A stretch of DNA of 64,000 nt from Microbacterium sp. Yaish 1 (GTDB lineage: Bacteria > Actinomycetota > Actinomycetes > Actinomycetales > Microbacteriaceae), in contig NZ_NPMR01000002.1 of assembly GCF_002245215.1 (NCBI RefSeq), forward strand, positions 620,001 to 684,000. The letters run 5' to 3'. The notes below the pieces were generated by a model. It made no database searches. It saw only the letters and a list, made by a program, of their open reading frames with translations, and had not been told where the DNA came from. Positions within the stretch are counted from its first letter, which is position 1, and every line of letters starts with the position of its first letter. The translations under genes and the position numbers were made by a program. Positions 55,052-63,963 of the stretch are shown piece after piece.

Positions 55052-56476
55052 ATGTTCAAAGATTCTTCCGAGGTGCTCAAGTTCATCCAGGACGAGGACG
55101 TCAAGTTCCTCGACATCCGTTTCACGGATCTTCCTGGCGTGCAGCAGCACTTCAACATCCCGGCCTCGACCGTCGACGAGGAGTTCTTCACGGTCGGTCA
55201 GCTGTTCGACGGCTCGTCGATCCGCGGCTTCGCGAACATCCACGAGTCGGACATGCAGCTGATCCCGGACGTCTCGACGGCTTACGTCGACCCGTTCCGC
55301 GAGGCGAAGACGCTGATCATGATCTTCGACATCTACAACCCGCGCAACGGCGAGATCTACGCCAAGGACCCGCGGCAGGTCGCCAAGAAGGCCGAGAAGT
55401 ACCTCGCCTCGACCGGCATCGCCGACACGGCGTTCTTCGCCCCCGAGGCGGAGTTCTACATCTTCGACGACGTCCGCTACGAGGTGAAGCAGAACTCGAG
55501 CTTCTACTCCGTCGACTCCGAGGAAGGCGCCTGGAACACCGGCCGCGTCGAAGAGGGCGGAAACCTCGCCAACAAGACCGCTTACAAGGGCGGCTACTTC
55601 CCCGTCTCGCCCGTCGACAAGACCGCCGACCTGCGCGACGACATCTCGCTCAAGCTCATCGAGTCGGGCCTCGTGCTCGAGCGCGCCCACCACGAGGTCG
55701 GCACCGGTGGACAGCAGGAGATCAACTACCGCTTCGACACCATGGTGCACTCGGCGGACGACATCCTGAAGTTCAAGTACATCGTCAAGAACACCGCCGA
55801 GATGTGGGGCAAGGTCGCGACCTTCATGCCCAAGCCCCTCTTCGGCGACAACGGCTCGGGCATGCACACCCACCAGTCGCTGTGGCTGAACGGCGAGCCC
55901 CTCTTCTACGACGAGAAGGGCTACGGCGGACTCTCCGACATCGCGCGCTGGTACATCGGCGGCCTGCTCAAGCACGCTCCCGCGGTCCTGGCGTTCACCA
56001 ACCCGACGCTCAACTCGTACAAGCGTCTGGTCAAGGGCTACGAGGCCCCGGTCAACCTGGTCTACTCGGCCGGAAACCGTTCGGCGGCCGTCCGCATCCC
56101 GATCACGGGAACCAACCCCAAGGCCAAGCGCATCGAGTTCCGCGCCCCCGACGCCTCGGGCAACCCGTACCTCGCCTTCGCCGCTCAGATGATGGCCGGC
56201 CTCGACGGCATCAAGAACCGCATCGAGCCGCACGAGCCGGTCGACAAGGACCTCTACGAGCTGCCGCCCGAGGAGGCCAAGAACATCCCGCAGGTTCCGA
56301 ACTCGCTGCTCGACTCCCTCGAGGCGCTGCGCAACGACCACGAGTTCCTGCTGGCCGGCGGCGTCTTCACGCCCGAGCTGATCGAGACCTGGATCGAGTA
56401 CAAGATCGAGAACGAGATCCAGCCGATCAACGCCCGTCCTCACCCCTACGAGTACGAGCTGTACTTCGGCGTCTGA
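55052..56476 (+). CDS. glnA: Glutamine synthetase type I (GlnA1, adenylylatable)
   Basis: GS makes glutamine from glutamate, ammonia and ATP. The 474 residues contain [31 protein letters not shown] and [13 protein letters not shown], all GSI hallmarks. The DLYELPPEE motif holds Tyr402, the residue adenylylated by GlnE in GSI-beta enzymes, and glnE is nearby. ATG 55052 has TTGGAG upstream; the in-frame extension to 55013 is not family-like. The GlnR box and the GlnE site indicate control at both transcription and enzyme level. A 15-bp hairpin terminates it. Confidence 0.97.
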   Translation: MFKDSSEVLKFIQDEDVKFLDIRFTDLPGVQQHFNIPASTVDEEFFTVGQLFDGSSIRGFANIHESDMQLIPDVSTAYVDPFREAKTLIMIFDIYNPRNGEIYAKDPRQVAKKAEKYLASTGIADTAFFAPEAEFYIFDDVRYEVKQNSSFYSVDSEEGAWNTGRVEEGGNLANKTAYKGGYFPVSPVDKTADLRDDISLKLIESGLVLERAHHEVGTGGQQEINYRFDTMVHSADDILKFKYIVKNTAEMWGKVATFMPKPLFGDNGSGMHTHQSLWLNGEPLFYDEKGYGGLSDIARWYIGGLLKHAPAVLAFTNPTLNSYKRLVKGYEAPVNLVYSAGNRSAAVRIPITGTNPKAKRIEFRAPDASGNPYLAFAAQMMAGLDGIKNRIEPHEPVDKDLYELPPEEAKNIPQVPNSLLDSLEALRNDHEFLLAGGVFTPELIETWIEYKIENEIQPINARPHPYEYELYFGV

Positions 56477-56491
56477 CGCCACCGCTGCGAC

Positions 56492-56533
56492 GAGCCCCGT
56501 CGCCCGCTCTGCACGAGTCGGGCGGCGGGGCTC
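56492..56533 (+). terminator. Terminator of glnA
   Basis: Arms 56492-56506 and 56519-56533 form a 15-bp stem (one G-T pair) around a 12-nt loop, followed by CGTCATTT. It lies 16 bp after the glnA stop. Confidence 0.78.
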
Positions 56534-56585
56534 CGTCATTTCCCGGAGCTTGCATCGCGGGCATCGCCGGAGCCATCCTGATCGG

Positions 56586-56993
56586 GTGAATCTCTCCGAC
56601 ATCCCCGGACCGTTCTTCCACGGCACGAAGGCGTCGCTTCGCGTCGGCGACCTGCTCACCCCGGGATTCCCGTCCAACTACCGCCCGGAGATCACGATGA
56701 ACCACGTGTACTTCACTGCGGTGAAGGACGGCGCGGGTCTCGCGGCGGAGATCGCGCCGGTCCCGGGTCAACCGCACGTCTACGTCGTCGAGCCCACCGG
56801 CGAGTTCGAGGACGACCCGAACGTCACCGACAAGAAATTCCCCGGCAACCCCACCCAGTCGTATCGCTCCGCCGCTCCCCTGCGCGTCGTCGCCGAAGTC
56901 ACCGACTGGACGCGGCTGTCGGCCGAGGCGCTGCAGACATGGCGGGAGCGCCTCGACCGGATGGCGGCCGAACGCGCCGAGATCATCAACTGA
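56586..56993 (+). CDS. arr: Rifampin ADP-ribosyltransferase (Arr family, 135 aa)
   Basis: Arr enzymes inactivate rifamycins by transferring ADP-ribose from NAD+. The 135 residues align closely with the family: FFHGTKASLRVGDLL, NHVYFTA, and the block DDPNVTDKKFPGNPTQSYRS followed by PLRVVAEVTDW. The catalytic residues known from M. smegmatis Arr (His19, Tyr49, Asp84) correspond to His12, Tyr42 and Asp77 with identical spacing, so the enzyme should be active. The start is GTG at 56586, about seven residues shorter than typical Arr. No mobile element is adjacent, suggesting an intrinsic chromosomal gene. No clear promoter is visible. Confidence 0.9.
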   Translation: MNLSDIPGPFFHGTKASLRVGDLLTPGFPSNYRPEITMNHVYFTAVKDGAGLAAEIAPVPGQPHVYVVEPTGEFEDDPNVTDKKFPGNPTQSYRSAAPLRVVAEVTDWTRLSAEALQTWRERLDRMAAERAEIIN

Positions 56994-56999
56994 CAGGCT

Positions 57000-57671
57000 T
57001 CACTCGGCCAGGCGCACGACCTCGGCGATGACCCGCGGGTGCGCGAGGATGCGGAAATGTCCTCCGGTCTCCAGCCGGACGTTACGCGCGCCGTCGAGCT
57101 CGCTTCCACCGGGGATGTGAGGGTCGAACTCGCCGTAGACCGACACGATGTGCGGGTTGGGTGCGACTTCGCGCGCCAGCGCCAGAATCCCGGGCGCACT
57201 CGGCGAGAACGCACGCAGCGTGGGCACGAGCATGAGCCGACCGTACACAGACCCCGCGAACGGGCTCGCGACGGCCACCATGCCCCGGACGCGGCTGCCG
57301 ACAGCGGCATCCGCCATGACCTGCTTGCCGACCAGGCCGCCCTTGCTGTGCGCGACGATCACGACGTCGTCGAGATCGTGCTGCCGCAGATACTCCGCGA
57401 CGTGACCCGCGGCGCGCGGCACCGGCCAGCGGTTCCGGCCCAATGCGGTGATGACATGGACGGGATGCCCGCGGTCGTGGAGCTCGGTGATGAGGGGCTG
57501 CAGGAACCGCCACGTCTCGTAGACGCCGGGCAGCACCACGATGGGCGTGCCATCCCCCGACCCGAAGTCGCCGGGATCCGTCCGCGAGAAGAAGGCGCGA
57601 GCCTGCCAGGCGACGGCGTAGGCGTAGTCCGCGATCCACCACGCTGCATTTCTCACGAGCCGGAAAATCAC
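57000..57671 (-). CDS. Lipase-like alpha/beta-hydrolase (223 aa)
   Basis: The sequence has IVVLPGVYETWRFLQPLI (oxyanion-hole region), the nucleophile motif VIVAHSKGGLVGKQV (Ser near residue 108, AHSKGG as in lipases) and a late ETGGHFRIL with the likely His. Asp in YGEFDPHIPG completes the triad. The N-terminal Trp-rich segment might bind membranes. The ATG overlaps nothing upstream except the neighbour's stop (57668-57671, ATGA), so the two hydrolases are a coupled pair. Substrate unknown. Confidence 0.85.
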   Translation of the reverse strand: MIFRLVRNAAWWIADYAYAVAWQARAFFSRTDPGDFGSGDGTPIVVLPGVYETWRFLQPLITELHDRGHPVHVITALGRNRWPVPRAAGHVAEYLRQHDLDDVVIVAHSKGGLVGKQVMADAAVGSRVRGMVAVASPFAGSVYGRLMLVPTLRAFSPSAPGILALAREVAPNPHIVSVYGEFDPHIPGGSELDGARNVRLETGGHFRILAHPRVIAEVVRLAE

Positions 57672-58468
57672 GGGCCCTCTCCCGGGTCCCTCGACGCGGC
57701 CATCGCGAGGATGCCGCGGGCGACGGGTTCAGCGTCAGTGCGCTCGACGTGGTGGCCTGTTCCCGGGACGACGAGCACGCTGCTCTCAGCCGTTCGGCCC
57801 GCGAGGCGCTCCACCCACGTGTCGCCGGCGATCGGGTCACGTCCGCCGCGCACGATGAGCGTCGGCACCGTCAGCCCGGCAAGGCGCCCCTCGATGGGAT
57901 AGGCGAGCATGTGCCGGACCTGCGCGAAGAACCAGCGCGGGCCGGTGCGGAGATAGTCGAGCGTGACACGGACGTTCACCCGCGGCGGCTCGAGCAGTCC
58001 ATCCCGGGCCAGGGCCACGGCCTGCGCGGCAAGCGTGCGGTGGTGATCATCGACGACCGGCCCGATCAGGCCGAGCCCTCGGACCAGATCCGGATGCCGC
58101 GACGCCGTCTCCACCGCCCACTGCACCCCCATCGAGTGCCCGACGAGCACGGCCGGTCGGCCGACGACACGACGGAGCAGCTCCGCGAGCGCATCGGCCA
58201 TCGTGGCGACCGGCACGTTCCGGCGCGGCGCCGGCAGGCCCGCGAATCCGGGCAGATCGATGCTGTGCACCGATGCGCTCCGCGCGAGCAGGGGGTGCAG
58301 CCGAAGGAACGAGCGGTGCGACATCCCCACCCCGTGGAGAAGCACGATGGTCGGGAACGACGCCACCGCGGGCGAGCTCCAGACACGGAACTCGAGGCCG
58401 TCGATGGAGATCCGCCGGGGCGACCATCCGACGCGCTCCGGGCGAGGCAGCGTCGAGGTCGTCATCAC
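57668..58468 (-). CDS. Alpha/beta-fold hydrolase (266 aa)
   Basis: Typical features: IVLLHGVGMSHRSFLRL (HG oxyanion motif), LVGHSMGVQWAVE (nucleophile Ser about residue 113), VRGGRDPIAGDTW (Asp) and VPGTGHHVERTD (His). It resembles general esterase/epoxide-hydrolase-like enzymes; no substrate is implied by the context. GTG 58468 (or ATG 58465) is the start; TAGCCT (58480-58475) lies 6 nt before the GTG, predicting a leaderless mRNA. It is first of a two-gene operon with the next hydrolase. Confidence 0.86.
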   Translation of the reverse strand: MMTTSTLPRPERVGWSPRRISIDGLEFRVWSSPAVASFPTIVLLHGVGMSHRSFLRLHPLLARSASVHSIDLPGFAGLPAPRRNVPVATMADALAELLRRVVGRPAVLVGHSMGVQWAVETASRHPDLVRGLGLIGPVVDDHHRTLAAQAVALARDGLLEPPRVNVRVTLDYLRTGPRWFFAQVRHMLAYPIEGRLAGLTVPTLIVRGGRDPIAGDTWVERLAGRTAESSVLVVPGTGHHVERTDAEPVARGILAMAASRDPGEGP

Positions 58469-58563
58469 CTCGTCAGGCTATGAGACGCACCGGCGGTGAG
58501 CAGGCGGCTTGACTTCGTGTCAACCACCGTGACCGGATGCCGTCGCCGCGGTGGACTGCTGTC

Positions 58564-58716
58564 ATGACCGATGCATCCCGTGACTCACAGCCCATCGCCG
58601 ACCCCGCCGCGCAGGATACCGATCGCGATGACACCTCGATCGTGCCCGATCTCGACGCCGATCCCGTCGAGGCTGAGCAGGACCGGATTCCGGACGCCGA
58701 GCGCGGCGAGCACTGA
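58564..58716 (+). CDS. Possible small acidic protein (50 aa)
   Basis: An ATG-initiated frame of 50 codons in the gap between the divergently oriented hydrolase and DUF808 genes. The product is very acidic (many Asp/Glu, for example DLDADPVEAEQD) and its third codon positions are mostly G/C, as in real genes here. There is only a weak ribosome site (GGTGG about 9 nt upstream) and I recognise no family. The stop is 3 bp from the convergent DUF808 stop. It could be noise. Confidence 0.45.
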   Translation: MTDASRDSQPIADPAAQDTDRDDTSIVPDLDADPVEAEQDRIPDAERGEH

Positions 58717-58719
58717 CGC

Positions 58720-59622
58720 TCAGTGCGTAGCGGCGCCTCCGGCGTGGTGAGGTTCGCCGTGCCGGAGGCGCCGCATCACCGTGAGCACACCGACGATCAC
58801 GAGACCGACGAGCAGTCCGGCGATCGCCGATACGGCCGTCTCACCGATCCAGACGACCGCACCGCCCGCGGCTTCGAGCAGGTGCTCCACCCCGTGCAGC
58901 AGGTCGAGGGTGAAAGTCACGCCCACCTCGCCCAGGTTCGCGAGCACGAGGTGGCCGCCGACCCACAGCATCGCGACGGTGCCCACGACGCTGATCACGC
59001 GGAACACAGCGGGCATCGACCGGACGATCCGCATGCCGGTGTGCCGGACGCGCGCTGACGGATTCTTCGCCATCCGCAGGCCGATGTCGTCGATCTTCAC
59101 CAGCAGGGCGACGGCGCCGTAGACGATTCCCGTCATGAGCAGGGCGATCACCGCGAGGACGGCGAGGGTCTGCCAGATGCTCATCCCCTCATCGAGGTTC
59201 GACAGTGAGATGAGCATGATCTCGGCCGACAGGATGAGATCGGTCCGCACGGCCCCGAGAACGAGCTTCTTCTCGTCACGAGGGCCGTCATCCTCCGCGC
59301 CGTGATGCACCCCGAACCACTCCAGCACCTTCTCGGCTCCCTCGTAGCAGAGGAACATCCCGCCGAGGATGAGCAGGAACGGCAGCACGGCGGGCGCGAA
59401 CGCCGTTAGCAGCAGCGCCACCGGGATGATGATGAGGAACTTGTTCGCGATCGAGCCGAGCGCGATCTTCGCCACGACGGGAAGCTCCCGCGCGGGCGTG
59501 ATCCCCTGGACGTACTGGGGCGTCACGGCGGCATCGTCGATCACGACACCCGCAGACTTCGCAGAGGCGCGGAGAGCAGCGCTCAGGATGTCGTCGACGA
59601 CAGCCAGCAGACCAACCGACAT
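58720..59622 (-). CDS. DUF808-family inner membrane protein (YedI-like, 300 aa)
   Basis: The protein begins MSVGLLAVVDDILSAALRAS and has the family segment VIDDAAVTPQYVQG, followed by about seven hydrophobic helices (ALGSIANKFLIIIPVALLL among them) and a His-rich tail GEPHHAGGAATH. DUF808 proteins are integral membrane proteins of unknown function. ATG 59622 follows AGGGG by 4 nt; the stretch upstream in frame is read-through of glnE. It lies 8 bp after the glnE stop, so it may be co-transcribed with glnE. Confidence 0.88.
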   Translation of the reverse strand: MSVGLLAVVDDILSAALRASAKSAGVVIDDAAVTPQYVQGITPARELPVVAKIALGSIANKFLIIIPVALLLTAFAPAVLPFLLILGGMFLCYEGAEKVLEWFGVHHGAEDDGPRDEKKLVLGAVRTDLILSAEIMLISLSNLDEGMSIWQTLAVLAVIALLMTGIVYGAVALLVKIDDIGLRMAKNPSARVRHTGMRIVRSMPAVFRVISVVGTVAMLWVGGHLVLANLGEVGVTFTLDLLHGVEHLLEAAGGAVVWIGETAVSAIAGLLVGLVIVGVLTVMRRLRHGEPHHAGGAATH

Positions 59623-59630
59623 GTTTCCCC

Positions 59631-62621
59631 TTAGCCGTAGAAGAGCTTCTCGAACACGCGGCGGGCTTGACGCGCAGCGCGCATCCAATCCTCCTCCACG
59701 ACGGTCGCCGATCGTGCCGGATACTCCAGCAAACGACCGATTCCGTCCAGTCGTCCGCGATCGGTCGGCAGGACGTCGCTGGTCTGTCCCGACAGCAGGG
59801 TGTTCGCCGACCGGAGGCGACTGGCCAGCCGCCACGCCGCCGCGAGCTTCTCCGCGGCATCGCGCGGGATGAGGTCGGCCTCGACCGCCGCTCCGAGCGC
59901 GGCGATGGTCGAGGTCGTGCGCAGGCCCGGCACGCGGTGGCCGTGCTCGAGCTGGATGAGCTGCACGAGCCACTCGACATCGCTCAAGCCGCCCGGGCCG
60001 AGCTTGAGGTGCCGGGACCGGTCCTGCCCCTGCGGCAGTCGCTCGCTCTCGACCCGGGCCTTGATGCGCCGGATCTCACGGAGACCCTGAGGATCGGGCG
60101 CCACCGGGTAGCGCAGGTCGTCGGCGAGGGCGAGGAAGCGTTCGATGAGCGTCACGCTGCCCGCGACGCCACGAGCGCGCAGAAGGGCCTGCGCCTCCCA
60201 CGACAGTGACCAGCGTCGGTAGTACTCCGCGTACGACTCCAGCGAGCGCACGAGCGGGCCGTTCCGTCCTTCGGGTCGCAGCCCCGCGTCGAGCTCGAGC
60301 GGCAAGCGGTGATCCTCGGAGTATCGGCGCACACCCTGAACGAGCTGGAGGGCGAGTTCCTGAGCGCGCTGCGCCGGCACGCCGTTGGCGTCGAAGACGT
60401 AGATGATGTCGGCATCCGACCCGAACCCGAGCTCGGAGCCCCCGAAACGCCCCATCGCAATGACGGAGAAGTCGAGGCGGTCGTCTTCGGGCGGTACCAC
60501 CTCGCGCCGCACGGCGCGCAGCGTCGCCTGGATGGTGACCTCCGTGATGGTGGTCAGGCCCTCGGCGAGCTCTTCGATCGACAGCTCACCGACGACGGCC
60601 GCCATCGCGAGGCGCAGCAGCTCGCGCCGCCGGAGGGCGCGGACCGCCGACATCGCGTCGTCGATCGAGGCATGCCGGGTCTGGATGGCCCGCGCCTCTT
60701 CCTGCAGCACGAATCCGGGTCGGGGCCGCAGCTGATCGGGCGAGTCGAGCCAGGCGATCGACTCGGGGATCCACTCCATCAGTTCGCCCACGTAGCGGGA
60801 GCCCGAGAGCAGGCGGGTGAGACTCTCGGCGGCACCCGACGAGTCGCGCAGCATCCGGAGGAACCACGGCGTGTTCCCCAGTCGCTCGCTGATGCGTCGG
60901 AACGCCAGCAGCCCGTAGTCGGGATCGACCCCGTCGGCGAACCAGCGGATCATGACCGGCATGAGGTGCCGCTGGATGACGGCCTTGCGGCTGAGGCCGC
61001 TCGTCAGAGCTCCGATGTGCCGCAGCGCGCCCGCGGGATCACGGAACCCGATCGCGGCGAGACGCGCCCTCGCCGCCTCGGGCGAGAGCGTCTGCTCGTC
61101 AGCGGGCAGTGCCGCGACAGCCGAGAGCAGCGGCCGGTAGAACAGCCGCACGTGGATCTCGCGCACCTCGCGCTTGATCTCCTCCCACACCGCGACGACC
61201 CGGTCGCCGCCGTCGCCGATGCGCGACGACCGCGCGAGCGTGCGCAGGGCCGCCCCGTCTTCGGGCATGAGATGGGTCCGGCGCAGCTCGCGCAGCTGCA
61301 GCCTGTGCTCCATGACGCGCAGACGCCGGTAGTCGAGCGCGAAGCGCGACGCGTCCTCGCGTCCGATGTATCCCTCCGACACGAGCGCATCCAGCGCGTC
61401 GAGCGTCGAGCGCTCCCGGATACGGTCGTCGGTCGCGCCGTGCACGAGCTGCAGCAGCTGGACGGTGAACTCGACATCGCGGATGCCGCCCGGCCCGAGC
61501 TTGAGCTGCCGCGCGACCTCGGCCGGAGGGATGTGGTCGGTCACCCGCTCGCGCATCTTCTGCACGCTCTCGACGAAGTTCTCACGGGCCGCGCTCGCCC
61601 ACACCATCGGTTGCACGGCGTCGACGTACTGCTCCCCCAGCTCCGCGTCGCCGGCAAGCGGACGCGCCTTGAGCAGAGCCTGGAACTCCCAGCTCTTCGC
61701 CCAGCGGTCGTAGTAGGCGATGTGCGACTCGAGGGTGCGCACGAGTGCGCCCTGCTTCCCCTCGGGGCGCAGGTTCGGGTCGACCTCCCACAGGGGCGGC
61801 TCGATCTCAACCTCCGAGATGCCGCGCATCGTCTGAATCGCCAGTCGCGTCGCGACCTCGACGGCCTGCGCCTCCGAGACGACGTCTTCGTCGGCCGACC
61901 CGCCGACGAAGATGACGTCGACGTCGCTGACGTAGTTCAGCTCGCGCGCCCCGGACTTGCCCATCCCGATGATCGCGAGGCGCGTCGCGGCGACCGCGTC
62001 GCGCTCGAAACGGCCGGCTCCCGGGACACCGGCGACCAGCCTGCTGCGTGCCACGGCGAGAGACGCTTCGAGGGCGGCGCCGGCCGCGTCGGCGAGGGCC
62101 GCGGCGACCGCGTGCAGGATGATCGTCGGGTCGGATGCCGCGAGGTCGAACCGGGCGATGCGTGCCAGCATCCGCCGGTACCGCACCCGCAGCGCAACCC
62201 AGGCGTCATCACCCGAGGACGCCGCGAAGCCGTCCTCGGCGCCGACGGCATCCAGCATCTGCGCGCTCAACTCGTCGCGTGTCGGGAGTCCGTCGCCCTC
62301 GGAGGCGAGATCGGCGAGCTCCTCGGGATGCCGCAGGTAGAAGTCGGCCAGCCCGAGCGACGCGCCGAGCACCGACCAGACCGCGCCGGGCCGGCGTCGC
62401 AACGAGTCGGTCACGATCGACGCGTCGCGCCGCGCGATGCGCAGCAGCGCCGACACCGCGGCATCGGGGTCCGCGGCCGCCTCGGCCGACGCGATCAGCT
62501 CGTCCCGGTCGACCCCCGTCAGCTCGGCGAGGTCGGCGAGGTCGGCGTCAGCCCGTCCGAGATCGTCGAAACCCGCGCGGGCCAGCCCCGTCAGTCCGGT
62601 CGAACGAGGTGACCGGCTCAT
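59631..62621 (-). CDS. glnE: Bifunctional glutamine synthetase adenylyltransferase/deadenylase
   Basis: GlnE adds AMP to GS (inactivation) and removes it, matching glutamine synthesis to nitrogen supply. The 996 residues carry two nucleotidyltransferase domains: the N-terminal deadenylase GMGKSGARELNYVSDVDVIF (about residue 217) and the C-terminal adenylylase AMGRFGGSELGFGSDADIIY (about residue 717), both with the G-S-Xaa-D-Xaa-D signature, linked by a helical regulatory region. The ATG is 4 bp from the glnA2 stop. Its substrate is GlnA1 (Tyr402); the glnA-glnE-glnA2 group is the actinobacterial arrangement. Confidence 0.97.
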   Translation of the reverse strand: MSRSPRSTGLTGLARAGFDDLGRADADLADLAELTGVDRDELIASAEAAADPDAAVSALLRIARRDASIVTDSLRRRPGAVWSVLGASLGLADFYLRHPEELADLASEGDGLPTRDELSAQMLDAVGAEDGFAASSGDDAWVALRVRYRRMLARIARFDLAASDPTIILHAVAAALADAAGAALEASLAVARSRLVAGVPGAGRFERDAVAATRLAIIGMGKSGARELNYVSDVDVIFVGGSADEDVVSEAQAVEVATRLAIQTMRGISEVEIEPPLWEVDPNLRPEGKQGALVRTLESHIAYYDRWAKSWEFQALLKARPLAGDAELGEQYVDAVQPMVWASAARENFVESVQKMRERVTDHIPPAEVARQLKLGPGGIRDVEFTVQLLQLVHGATDDRIRERSTLDALDALVSEGYIGREDASRFALDYRRLRVMEHRLQLRELRRTHLMPEDGAALRTLARSSRIGDGGDRVVAVWEEIKREVREIHVRLFYRPLLSAVAALPADEQTLSPEAARARLAAIGFRDPAGALRHIGALTSGLSRKAVIQRHLMPVMIRWFADGVDPDYGLLAFRRISERLGNTPWFLRMLRDSSGAAESLTRLLSGSRYVGELMEWIPESIAWLDSPDQLRPRPGFVLQEEARAIQTRHASIDDAMSAVRALRRRELLRLAMAAVVGELSIEELAEGLTTITEVTIQATLRAVRREVVPPEDDRLDFSVIAMGRFGGSELGFGSDADIIYVFDANGVPAQRAQELALQLVQGVRRYSEDHRLPLELDAGLRPEGRNGPLVRSLESYAEYYRRWSLSWEAQALLRARGVAGSVTLIERFLALADDLRYPVAPDPQGLREIRRIKARVESERLPQGQDRSRHLKLGPGGLSDVEWLVQLIQLEHGHRVPGLRTTSTIAALGAAVEADLIPRDAAEKLAAAWRLASRLRSANTLLSGQTSDVLPTDRGRLDGIGRLLEYPARSATVVEEDWMRAARQARRVFEKLFYG

Positions 62622-62625
62622 GGCC

Positions 62626-63963
62626 TCAGAGCATCTCCAGGTTGCTCTTGAGCTCGAACGGAGTCACCTGGGCACGGTAGTTCTGCCACTCGCGTCGCTT
62701 GTTCAGCAGCACGTAGTTGAACACCTGCTCGCCGAGCGTCTCGGCGACGAGCTCGGACTCCTCCATGTACTCGAGGGCGTGGTCGAGGCTCGCGGGCAGG
62801 GGCGCGTAGCCGAGGGCCCGACGCTCGGAGTCGGTGAGCGACCACACGTTGTCCTCGGCCTCGGCCGGCAGCTCGTAGCCCTCTTCGATGCCCTTGAGGC
62901 CCGCGGCCAGCAGCAGCGCGTAGGCGAGGTACGGGTTCGCGGCCGAGTCCAGAGCTCGGTACTCGACGCGCGAGGACTGGCTCTTGTTGGGCTTGTACAT
63001 CGGCACCCGCACAAGAGCCGAGCGGTTGTTGTGGCCCCACGTGATGAAGCTCGGGGCCTCGTCGCCGCCCCACAGACGCTTGTACGAGTTCACGAACTGG
63101 TTGGTGACCGCGGAGATCTCGTTCGCGTGACGGAGAAGACCGGCGATGAACTGCCGACCCGTCTGCGAGAGCTGGTACTGCGCGCCCTCTTCGTAGAACG
63201 CGTTCACGTCGCCCTCGAAGAGCGACATGTGGGTGTGCATTCCACTGCCCGGGTGGCCGCTGAGGGGCTTCGGCATGAAGGTCGCGTACACGCCCTGCTC
63301 GATCGCCACCTCCTTGATGACGGTCCGGAACGTCATGATGTTGTCGGCCGTCGCGAGGGCGTCGGCGTAACGCAGGTCGATCTCGTTCTGGCCGGGGCCA
63401 CCCTCGTGGTGGCTGTACTCGACGGAGATGCCGAGGTCTTCCAGCATCCGGACCGAGCGCCGGCGGAAGTCGTGGGCCGTGCCGCCCGGGACGTTGTCGA
63501 AGTAGCCGGCGGAATCGACCGGCTCGGGACCGTCGGGGCCGTACGACGACGACTTCAGCAGGTAGAACTCGATCTCGGGGTGCGTGTAGAACGTGAACCC
63601 GGCGTCGGCGGCCTTCGCGAGGGTCCGCTTGAGAACGTTGCGGGGGTCGGCGACAGCGGGCTGGCCGTCGGGCGTCGTGATGTCGCAGAACATCCGAGCG
63701 GTCGGGTCGATCTCACCGCGCCAGGGCAGGAGCTGGAACGTCGTCGGATCCGGGTGGGCGAGCAGGTCCGACTCGTAGCTGCGCGTCAGCCCCTCGATGG
63801 CCGAACCGTCGAACCCGAGCCCCTCGGCGAACGCGCCTTCGACCTCGGCCGGCGCGATCGCCACCGACTTCAGGGTGCCGATCACATCGGTGAACCAGAG
63901 CCGCACGAACTTGACGCCGCGCTCCTCGATCGTTCGCAGTACGAAGTCCCGCTGCTTGTCCAT
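62626..63963 (-). CDS. glnA2: Glutamine synthetase type I, GlnA2-like (445 aa)
   Basis: A second GSI protein, shorter than GlnA1 (445 versus 474 aa). It shows FDGSAIEGLTRSYESDL, THPEIEFYLLK, GSGMHTHMSLF and VEYRALDSAANPYLAYALLL. The region where GlnA1 has its adenylylated DLYELPPEE reads DNVWSLTDSERRALG here, so there is no Tyr target and GlnE should not modify it. In Mycobacterium GlnA2 is a minor, separately controlled GS, and some homologues act on other amines. ATG 63963 is near the window end; its promoter may lie beyond. Confidence 0.94.
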   Translation of the reverse strand: MDKQRDFVLRTIEERGVKFVRLWFTDVIGTLKSVAIAPAEVEGAFAEGLGFDGSAIEGLTRSYESDLLAHPDPTTFQLLPWRGEIDPTARMFCDITTPDGQPAVADPRNVLKRTLAKAADAGFTFYTHPEIEFYLLKSSSYGPDGPEPVDSAGYFDNVPGGTAHDFRRRSVRMLEDLGISVEYSHHEGGPGQNEIDLRYADALATADNIMTFRTVIKEVAIEQGVYATFMPKPLSGHPGSGMHTHMSLFEGDVNAFYEEGAQYQLSQTGRQFIAGLLRHANEISAVTNQFVNSYKRLWGGDEAPSFITWGHNNRSALVRVPMYKPNKSQSSRVEYRALDSAANPYLAYALLLAAGLKGIEEGYELPAEAEDNVWSLTDSERRALGYAPLPASLDHALEYMEESELVAETLGEQVFNYVLLNKRREWQNYRAQVTPFELKSNLEML

